From Candidatus Niyogiibacteriota bacterium (lineage in GTDB: Bacteria; Patescibacteriota; Minisyncoccia; 1-14-0-10-42-19), in the NCBI GenBank assembly GCA_016204155.1, contig JACQLG010000003.1, positions 1-7,341 on the forward strand: a stretch of 7,341 nucleotides of DNA, in the 5' to 3' direction. Position numbers and translations under genes: made by a program. Positions 1 through 4,639 of this stretch are shown one piece after another. The first letter of the stretch is position 1. Each line of letters opens with the position of its first letter. The notes under the pieces were generated by a model, which worked only from the letters and a program-made list of their open reading frames with translations, had not been told where the DNA came from and did not search any database.

Positions 1-840
1 ATACTATCTGTCGCATTACTTTCTTTTATTGGTTTTGCCTTTCCTGTCTTTGCCCAAGAAGTTGCAACCTCAACCCCAGAAGACACTGCGAATAATACTG
101 CGACATCTACCTTGCAAGAAGAAATTGTTGCAGATACGACCCAAGCACAACAAGAGCCAACGCTGGAAGAACCAACCGCAACAACTACTCCAGAGACAGA
201 AAACCCCGCCATTTCTGGCGAGGCTTCTGACGAGTCTCAAGATAATCCGATTAGCCTTGAATTGGTACCTACCGACAGTATATCAAACGATCAGGAAGAG
301 AGTCAGATAGACAATCAACAATCAACAGCGCCTCCATCTCCTCCACAACCTCAAGTCCAACCAGTTGTCCCTTTTATCTCTGAAGGAGGACGCGCATTTG
401 ACCCCGCAACTGCTCCCAGCATAGTAAAGATCCACGTAGTCATACCTGACGGAAATCCGCCGTCATTCCCGGTATATGTAACATTCGTAGGAGTAGGAAG
501 AAAAAATTTTGGAGGGAAAATAGACGCAAACGGCGATCTTTCTGTTATTATGCCAACAGGCCGCTACTATACTGAACTAACAGTCATAAGCACGGAATAT
601 GTGCAGGGAGAAGACGGACCATCATTCTTCCTTGAAGCAAACGAAGAAAGAGATGTTGGAGTTATTAAGGTAATTCCCAAATCAGAACAAACTTCGCAAT
701 CGCTTGAAGACGCAACGCTTGAAGCCAACATCTTGAAAGAAGCGGAAAGCGCGAAAGGAGTAGGGAAGATTCTTCTTCTTATTGTAAAACTGCTTATTAA
801 AATTCTTGAGGAGATTCGATCAATCAGCGCGCGAATATAG
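1..840 (+). CDS. Exported protein with Pro/Gln/Glu-rich linker, beta-domain and C-terminal hydrophobic helix (5' partial)
   Basis: The reading frame is open from base 1, so the gene starts upstream; 279 residues are visible. They begin inside a signal peptide: a hydrophobic stretch ending VFA, with likely cleavage before QE at visible residues 18/19. A TTG at 112 would give a shorter protein but would discard this signal, so it is unlikely to be the start. Visible residues about 19-125 are a low-complexity Thr/Pro/Glu/Gln linker. Residues about 140-227 look like a beta-sandwich similar to carboxypeptidase regulatory-like domains (alternating strands, a GKIDANGDLSVIMPTGRYY segment), a weak fold guess. 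The C-terminus (about 240-275) is helical, ending in a Leu/Ile-rich run with spaced Lys (GKILLLIVKLLIKILEEI), which is either an amphipathic membrane-binding helix or a short membrane anchor. The protein is probably exported and kept at the envelope. Function is unknown. The next gene follows after 21 bases on the same strand and may be cotranscribed. Confidence 0.8.
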   Translation: MLSVALLSFIGFAFPVFAQEVATSTPEDTANNTATSTLQEEIVADTTQAQQEPTLEEPTATTTPETENPAISGEASDESQDNPISLELVPTDSISNDQEESQIDNQQSTAPPSPPQPQVQPVVPFISEGGRAFDPATAPSIVKIHVVIPDGNPPSFPVYVTFVGVGRKNFGGKIDANGDLSVIMPTGRYYTELTVISTEYVQGEDGPSFFLEANEERDVGVIKVIPKSEQTSQSLEDATLEANILKEAESAKGVGKILLLIVKLLIKILEEIRSISARI

Positions 841-861
841 ACGATAACTCAAAATTTTGTT

Positions 862-1926
862 ATGCGCCAAGAAAAAATCCAAAAATCAAACATACGCCAA
901 ATAAAAACGCGGATTACAAAAATGCAGCTATTCGCGATAAGTATTCTAGTGCTTGGCATTGCTTTTTTTGCATACAGGTATGTTTCTCGTAGTATGATGC
1001 AAACAGTATATATATCACATGATACTCCTCGAAACGTTCATCCTTCTTCAAGTGCCGCAAAAAACAATAGTTCGCTTGCCGCATCTGTTGATATCGTGCA
1101 AGCAAACCTTGACCCTGAAGTGTATTTTGCGCCGGGGACGATATATCCGCGAGGCCTTAATCTCATTTTTTTTGCTGATGGGTATCTTTCATGGAACGAA
1201 TTCAGCAAGGATATTCAAACGCTTATGAGGCAGCTGCAACGGACAGAGCCATGGAAGTCGTACTCTCGTTACAATATTTACAGCATTCTGCCAAAAGAAA
1301 TTGATATTTGCGGAGTAAAAGTAAAAGACGAGCGAAAGCCAGTGCTTCGGTGTAGTCCTGAAAAAATAAACTCCTATTTGAATAAACTGCAGATGGATCA
1401 TTTTAAAGTTATTGTACTCTCCCGCCGTGATTTCCAGTCATGGGCAAATATCTCGCGGCTGGCTGACAGCGGAATTTTCTTCAGTATCCCAGAGACGCCA
1501 GTAGATGACACTGGCGAAGGAATTATTGGCACTTTCTTTCTGCATATGGTGGGACATGCATTCGGATTAAAAGACGAGGAGATATTTGTTATTGCAAAAG
1601 CTCATTCTGCGGCTCACGAACCAGACGGTCCGAATTGCGCGCCTGATAAAGATACTGCAGAGAAATGGTGGGGTGATCTTGCTCTAGGAGATCCACGAGT
1701 CGGATATTTTGAGGGATGCGCTGCAAACGGAACATATATCAGGCCAACAAAGGGTTCTATTATGAACCTTGGGGACCTTTCGGAATTTGTTCCGGACTAC
1801 GGGCCTGTATCAGGCCGCTATCTGCGAAAAATGCTCACGTACTGCTTTTCAAAAGAAGTTTATTCAATAGATGACGATCCTGATTTTTTTGAATTGTATC
1901 CGGAGCTAAAAGAATGCCTAGAATGA
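862..1926 (+). CDS. Membrane-anchored M64-like (IgA-peptidase family) protein lacking the catalytic Glu
   Basis: This 354-residue protein has a basic N-terminus (1-20), one hydrophobic segment (about 21-40) acting as a signal anchor, and an outside domain. The domain resembles peptidase family M64: LNLIFFADGYLSWNEF (99-114) matches the family's N-terminal GDGY block, HMVGHAFGLKDE (228-239) the zinc-site block, and GYFEGCAANGTYIRPTKGSIMN (281-302, two segments around C286) the C-terminal block. M64 enzymes use HExxHxxGxxD. Here H228, H232, G235 and D238 remain, but the catalytic Glu is Met229. Metal may still bind, but normal peptide hydrolysis is not expected; a binding or structural role is an inference. 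Six Cys (150, 164, 259, 286, 328, 352) all lie outside and could form three disulfides. No Shine-Dalgarno sequence precedes ATG 862. ATG 922 (Met21) is an alternative start but would remove the basic flank of the anchor. Confidence 0.75.
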   Translation: MRQEKIQKSNIRQIKTRITKMQLFAISILVLGIAFFAYRYVSRSMMQTVYISHDTPRNVHPSSSAAKNNSSLAASVDIVQANLDPEVYFAPGTIYPRGLNLIFFADGYLSWNEFSKDIQTLMRQLQRTEPWKSYSRYNIYSILPKEIDICGVKVKDERKPVLRCSPEKINSYLNKLQMDHFKVIVLSRRDFQSWANISRLADSGIFFSIPETPVDDTGEGIIGTFFLHMVGHAFGLKDEEIFVIAKAHSAAHEPDGPNCAPDKDTAEKWWGDLALGDPRVGYFEGCAANGTYIRPTKGSIMNLGDLSEFVPDYGPVSGRYLRKMLTYCFSKEVYSIDDDPDFFELYPELKECLE

Positions 1927-1932
1927 TGGGCT

Positions 1933-1955
1933 TGTGCAAGTCCCGAGCTTGCACA
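1933..1955 (-). repeat. REP-like palindromic element, copy 1
   Basis: Arms TGTGCAAG and CTTGCACA (8 bp, perfect) enclose a 7-base loop, 6 bases after the M64-like gene's stop. Read on the minus strand it aligns over 23 bases with the four copies near the transposase at 3226: a TGTGCWAG arm, a TCGGG core, and an ACA end. Its outer flank (1951-1966, GCACATTCTAAAAAAT) is identical to 3130-3145 next to copy 3. There is no U-run after the hairpin on either strand, so it is not a normal intrinsic terminator. Confidence 0.75.
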
Positions 1956-1988
1956 TTCTAAAAAATATTATGTTAAATTCTAACATGA

Positions 1989-2038
1989 TTGACAACTTGT
2001 TGACAACTTTGATTTTTTAAAATAGTATAAAGTTGTCA
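1989..2038 (+). promoter_or_regulatory. Promoter with overlapping TGACAAC operator upstream of the HTH-GHKL-STAS gene
   Basis: A consensus -35 box TTGACA (2000-2005) is followed after 17 bases by TAGTAT (2023-2028); TATAAA at 2026-2031 is an alternative -10. Superimposed are three half-sites. TTGACAACTT occurs twice in direct orientation (1989-1998 and 2000-2009). AAAGTTGTCA (2029-2038) is the exact reverse complement of TGACAACTTT (2001-2010), giving a 10-bp perfect inverted repeat with an 18-base spacer that holds the -10 box. A dimer bound here would cover both promoter boxes. The gene downstream begins with a winged HTH, so autorepression is the simplest reading (inference). Transcription would start about 2035, only a few bases before ATG 2042. 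Confidence 0.65.
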
Positions 2039-2041
2039 GGT

Positions 2042-3073
2042 ATGAATATTGAATCCTTGATTATAAAGCGTCTTCGGTTCAAAAAACGCCTTACGGTAGC
2101 CGATATTGTCAAAGAGACGGGTTTTTCGCGCGCCTACATCCACACATTTTTTCAAAAATTGCGCGACAGAGGCACACTCGTTTTAGTCGGCAAAGCAAAC
2201 AACGCCCATTATATACAAGCGGGGAAGCGCAACGCGCATGTACCTACATCTCTCTACGCCATACGAAGAATACTCATAAATAAAAATCTGTCCGAAGATG
2301 ACGTATTGCAGGACATTAAAAAAGCAACGGATATTTTTCTTCGCGCGCCAAAACATATCGCGGATATCACGGCATACGCGTTTACTGAAATGCTGAACAA
2401 TGCCATTGAGCATTCCCGATCAAAAAAAATAGAAATACGATTTTCCCGCGGCGTATCCGCGATACGATTTGATGTCATTGATTGGGGAGTGGGCATTTTT
2501 AGCAATATTATGAAAAAAAAGAAATTAAAGAACGAATTGGAAGCGATCCAAGATTTAACAAAAGGAAAACAAACGACAGCGCCTAAAGCACACACGGGGG
2601 AGGGCATATTCTTTACGTCAAAAGCAGGAGATACATTGACTATCCGCGGCTCCTCAAAAAAACTTATATTTAATACGGTTCTTGATGATGTGTTTATCAA
2701 AGACGCAAAACATATTCGCGGTACGCGAGTATCGTTTATGATTGGGCTTCGTTCAAAGAAAAACCTCAATACAATTTTTCGGGCGTATTCAGGGAGCGCA
2801 TTTACGTTCAGCAAGACGAAGGTTACTATTAAGCTTTTTAAAATAGGCACTGAATATATTTCCCGTTCTCAAGCAAGACGGGTTATGAGCGGCCTAGACA
2901 AATTCAGAACCGTGGTTCTGGACTTTAAGGGAGTAGATACTGTGGGTCAGGCCTTTACTGATGAAATATTTCGTGTTTGGAAACACGCCCATCCTCATAA
3001 AAAGATAGAATACGCCCATGCAAATGAAAATGTTGCTTTTATGATTAAACGTTCGGCGGTTTCTTTATCCTAA
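2042..3073 (+). CDS. HTH - GHKL ATPase - STAS-like (DUF4325) regulator
   Basis: This 343-residue cytoplasmic protein has three regulatory domains. Residues about 5-60 form a winged HTH (TVADIVKETGFSRAYIHTFF, a recognition-helix pattern). Residues about 85-235 form a GHKL ATPase of the anti-sigma/histidine-kinase fold: N-box EMLNNAIEHS (116-125, with N119/N120), G1 box DWGVGI (147-152), a Lys-rich lid, and HTGEGIFFTSK (184-194) as the distal nucleotide loop. Residues about 255-335 form a STAS-like DUF4325 domain (VVLDFKGVDTVGQAFTDEIF, 291-310). Separate anti-sigma kinases and STAS antagonists are usually partners, so the fusion suggests a self-contained ATP-responsive transcription switch (inference). 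No phospho-acceptor His is seen. I chose ATG 2042 over TTG 2033 because 2033 lies inside the operator half-site. No Shine-Dalgarno sequence is visible. REP-like elements lie on both sides of the gene. Confidence 0.85.
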   Translation: MNIESLIIKRLRFKKRLTVADIVKETGFSRAYIHTFFQKLRDRGTLVLVGKANNAHYIQAGKRNAHVPTSLYAIRRILINKNLSEDDVLQDIKKATDIFLRAPKHIADITAYAFTEMLNNAIEHSRSKKIEIRFSRGVSAIRFDVIDWGVGIFSNIMKKKKLKNELEAIQDLTKGKQTTAPKAHTGEGIFFTSKAGDTLTIRGSSKKLIFNTVLDDVFIKDAKHIRGTRVSFMIGLRSKKNLNTIFRAYSGSAFTFSKTKVTIKLFKIGTEYISRSQARRVMSGLDKFRTVVLDFKGVDTVGQAFTDEIFRVWKHAHPHKKIEYAHANENVAFMIKRSAVSLS

Positions 3074-3084
3074 ATCACAACTAT

Positions 3085-3107
3085 TGTGTAAAGTCGGGTT
3101 TCGCACA
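3085..3107 (+). repeat. REP-like element, copy 2
   Basis: This 23-base copy lies 11 bases after the stop of the HTH-GHKL-STAS gene, in plus orientation. It has a TGTGTAAA arm, a GTCGGG core and a CGCACA end; the arms pair imperfectly. With copy 3 it forms a head-to-head pair: GTCGGGTTT (3093-3101) is the reverse complement of AAACCCGAC (3118-3126), and TGTG (3085-3088) of CACA (3131-3134), so 3085-3134 can fold into one long hairpin, like the paired REPs of BIME structures. Confidence 0.7.
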
Positions 3108-3111
3108 GTAA

Positions 3112-3134
3112 TGTTCAAAACCCGACCTAGCACA
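3112..3134 (-). repeat. REP-like element, copy 3 (left member of the 27-bp inverted repeat)
   Basis: This minus-orientation copy is, on the reverse strand, identical base for base to copy 5 at 3896-3918. The identity extends to 27 bp (3110-3136 against 3894-3920). Its outer flank GCACATTCTAAAAAAT (3130-3145) is shared exactly with copy 1 at 1951-1966, which makes copies 1 and 3 the closest pair in flanking sequence. Confidence 0.8.
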
Positions 3135-3140
3135 TTCTAA

Positions 3141-3167
3141 AAAATCATTATTTTTAAAGATGATTTT
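3141..3167. repeat. AT-rich hairpin between REP-like copies
   Basis: AAAATCAT (3141-3148) and ATGATTTT (3160-3167) are a perfect 8-bp inverted repeat with an 11-base spacer. It lies between copies 3 and 4, in the leader region of the transposase. The arms are AT-rich, so the stem would be weak. It could be part of the mobile unit's left-end structure or chance in AT-rich DNA. Confidence 0.35.
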
Positions 3168-3171
3168 AAAT

Positions 3172-3194
3172 TATGTAAAACCCGGTCTTGCACA
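3172..3194 (-). repeat. REP-like element, copy 4
   Basis: This minus-orientation copy is the REP nearest the transposase start. On the reverse strand it has a TGTGCAAG arm, ACCGGG core, TTTT and an ACATA end; the stem is imperfect. With copy 5 it gives the usual RAYT arrangement, one REP on each side of the gene in opposite orientation. Confidence 0.7.
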
Positions 3195-3216
3195 ATTTTG
3201 AAGCATATTATAAAAT
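3188..3216 (+). promoter_or_regulatory. Possible transposase promoter partly inside REP copy 4
   Basis: TAAAAT (3211-3216, five of six matches to TATAAT) lies 17 bases after TTGCAC (3188-3193), a poor -35 formed by the end of REP copy 4. Transcription would start about 3223, almost at ATG 3226. The region is so AT-rich that chance matches are likely. Confidence 0.3.
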
Positions 3217-3225
3217 AATAATAAT

Positions 3226-3894
3226 ATGCCTTATCGCAGTGAAATTATTGCTCCATTTGAGCATTACCATATTTTTAACCGCAGCGTTCGGAAGGAAGAT
3301 ATTTTCCTTGAAGAAAAGGACTATCTTCGGATGTTATTTTTAATGTTACATCTTCAAGCGCCTATTCCTTTTAGAAATATCAGACGTTTTTTAGATAGGT
3401 ATCGCGAAAAAGGACACTTCCTTACTAAAAATGAGATAGCAGCAATAATACAAGATCGGGGAATAGATCTTTGTGCTTTTGCTATTATGCCGAATCATTT
3501 TCATCTACTTGTTCATGAATTGAAAGAAAGGGGGATTTCATCTTATCTTAAGAGGATAGAGGGAGCATACGCAATGTATTTTAACAAGAAATATAAAAAA
3601 TCCGGATATCTATTCCAAGGACGATTCCAATCGGTGCATATTGCAAGTAATCGCCAGCTAGCTTATCTTTCAGCGTATATTCATCTTAATTCGCGTGAAC
3701 TGCCTGATTGGAAAAATAAGGAAGACGCATATCCATGGTCAAGTTATCAAGACGTAATATCTAAAAATAGATGGGGTTTGTTGTTACGGCCGGATGTTTA
3801 TTTTTCACAATTTGGGGATAAAAATGATTACCGAATTTTTGTAAAGACAAGCGGCGCAAAAGAGAAAAAACATAATGAGGATTTCATTGAATAA
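3226..3894 (+). CDS. REP-associated tyrosine transposase (Y1, HUH family; RAYT)
   Basis: This 222-residue single-strand DNA nuclease/transposase of the IS200-like Y1 superfamily acts on palindromic ends through a covalent 5'-phosphotyrosine. Seen: N-terminal YHIFNRSVRKEDIF (14-27), the metal-binding HUH motif H91-F92-H93 within MPNHFHLLVH, and the helix GAYAMYFNKKY (113-123) carrying the likely catalytic Tyr115 (Tyr118 is the alternative), followed by SGYLFQGRFQSVHI (126-139), the GxxWxGRF block typical of RAYTs. Residues 41-79 are a longer spacer than in the shortest family members. The length is normal for an intact RAYT. By eye its codons are more AT-rich than those of cysS and the S41 gene, consistent with a mobile origin. 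No Shine-Dalgarno sequence is seen. Its TAA stop is immediately followed by REP copy 5, and REP copies 2-4 precede it. Confidence 0.9.
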   Translation: MPYRSEIIAPFEHYHIFNRSVRKEDIFLEEKDYLRMLFLMLHLQAPIPFRNIRRFLDRYREKGHFLTKNEIAAIIQDRGIDLCAFAIMPNHFHLLVHELKERGISSYLKRIEGAYAMYFNKKYKKSGYLFQGRFQSVHIASNRQLAYLSAYIHLNSRELPDWKNKEDAYPWSSYQDVISKNRWGLLLRPDVYFSQFGDKNDYRIFVKTSGAKEKKHNEDFIE

Positions 3895-3895
3895 A

Positions 3896-3918
3896 TGTGC
3901 TAGGTCGGGTTTTGAACA
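3896..3918 (+). repeat. REP-like element, copy 5 (right member of the 27-bp inverted repeat)
   Basis: This plus-orientation copy begins one base after the transposase stop codon and is the exact inverse of copy 3 (27 bp including flanks). The core is GGTCGGGTTTT, the ends TGTGC and GAACA. The direct contact between the gene end and the repeat suggests that gene and element move or are maintained together. Confidence 0.8.
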
Positions 3919-3941
3919 TTTTATTGATTAAAAGTTAGAGG

Positions 3942-3947
3942 TACAAT
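3942..3947 (+). promoter_or_regulatory. -10-like box upstream of the PolX-N-domain gene
   Basis: TACAAT matches TATAAT at five of six positions and ends 8 bases before ATG 3956. I see no -35 at a normal distance: TTGATT (3924-3929) is only 12 bases away. AGAGG (3937-3941) is the only Shine-Dalgarno-like string, but it sits 14 bases from the start. A leaderless transcript is possible. Confidence 0.3.
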
Positions 3948-3955
3948 AGAAGCAT

Positions 3956-4639
3956 ATGAAGGAAAAAGAGCAGGCGAATAAGACGATCGCGGAGATTTTG
4001 CGCGAGATAGGGGAACTCCTTGAATTAAAAGGGACCGCTTTTAAGCCGAAAGCATATCGGAAAGCGGCCGATGCAATTGAAAAGTTTGGAGAGGATATTG
4101 CCGAACTTTATGCTAAAGAAGGCAAAAAAGGCATACAGAAAATATCGGGGGTAGGGAAGAGCATTGCAGCAAAAATAGAAGAATACCTCGCAAAACACGA
4201 AATACGCCATCACAAAGAACTCAAAGATGAAACCGCCATCCGCCAAATCGTTACTCATTTTTTTAAGTCAAAAGGATTATCCTTGCAAGAGCTCAAACAA
4301 GACGCCCGGAAAAAAACAATCGTCTATTCGCGTTTCGTAAAGCCCGCAAAAAATCTTCTGGAGCTCGCTGGTTCTGTTGAAAAGGCGAAAGAGGCGATTG
4401 ATAAGGTCGCCGCATGGGCAAATTCTCGCGGATTAGATTACGCCATTGAAACCGTATTTAAAAAATGGCTGGAACTAGATAGATTAAAGCCAAAGGAGAT
4501 AGTTAAAAAACCTTTTTATGATAATCATCCAATGATTTGGTCGCAGGCAAAACAGCGCTGGTACGTAATCAGCGAAGCGGGCGAGTGGCTTGAATTCGCG
4601 GGAGACGAAAAAGATATTGAGTGGAGAATTGTTAAGTAA
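3956..4639 (+). CDS. PolX-type 8-kDa HhH domain protein without polymerase domain
   Basis: In this 227-residue protein, residues about 8-90 match the N-terminal 8-kDa domain of family X DNA polymerases: AYRKAADAIEKF (33-44), then the helix-hairpin-helix ISGVGKSIAAKIEEYL (63-78). Aligned with human Pol beta, Lys73 takes the place of the Schiff-base Lys72 of the dRP-lyase site. The fingers, palm and thumb (and PHP domain) of bacterial PolX, usually about 570 residues in all, are absent. Residues about 92-227 are unrelated to polymerase: a helical segment (PAKNLLELAGSVEKAKEAI, then DYAIETVFKKWLELDR) and a Trp-rich end (MIWSQAKQRWYVISEAGEWLEF). I do not recognise this second domain. A DNA-binding or lyase-type repair accessory is the likely role (inference). 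It is convergent with cysS: its TAA ends at 4639 and the cysS stop starts at 4640. Confidence 0.8.
   Translation: MKEKEQANKTIAEILREIGELLELKGTAFKPKAYRKAADAIEKFGEDIAELYAKEGKKGIQKISGVGKSIAAKIEEYLAKHEIRHHKELKDETAIRQIVTHFFKSKGLSLQELKQDARKKTIVYSRFVKPAKNLLELAGSVEKAKEAIDKVAAWANSRGLDYAIETVFKKWLELDRLKPKEIVKKPFYDNHPMIWSQAKQRWYVISEAGEWLEFAGDEKDIEWRIVK

Larger units (their letters stand above)
3110..3920 (+). mobile_element. Candidate RAYT/REP mobile unit
   Basis: This is the transposase gene together with REP-like elements on both sides, bounded by a perfect 27-bp inverted repeat (3110-3136 and 3894-3920). RAYTs are Y1 HUH nucleases related to IS200/IS605 TnpA. They are known to be flanked by inverted REPs and are thought to spread those palindromes. 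I chose the boundaries from the 27-bp repeat; the true ends could instead be copy 4 and copy 5, or include copy 2. No target-site duplication is expected for this transposition type. Confidence 0.5.

Noticed and set aside
29..310. 93-residue open frame in frame 2
   Set aside because: It is a frame-shifted reading of the Pro/Gln/Glu-rich linker; frame 1 is open from base 1 and carries a signal peptide.
112..840. TTG 112 as the start of the first protein
   Set aside because: The same frame is open to base 1 and encodes a hydrophobic signal peptide with a VFA-QE cleavage site, so the gene starts before the window.
1933..1966. Hairpin as an intrinsic terminator of the M64-like gene
   Set aside because: No U-run follows the stem on the plus strand (TTCTAAAAAAT follows), and the sequence aligns with the REP-like copies around the transposase.
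2033..2041. TTG 2033 as the start of the regulator
   Set aside because: It lies inside the AAAGTTGTCA operator arm and before or at the expected transcription start; ATG 2042 gives an equally complete HTH.
2254..2850. 198-residue open frame on the minus strand
   Set aside because: It lies wholly inside the HTH-GHKL-STAS gene on the opposite strand, has a Phe/Ser/Ile-rich composition without motifs, and is the antisense shadow of a gene with clear domains.
3085..3194. CRISPR-like array from the clustered repeats
   Set aside because: The repeats vary in sequence and orientation, spacing is irregular (4 and 37 bases), and no cas gene is present.
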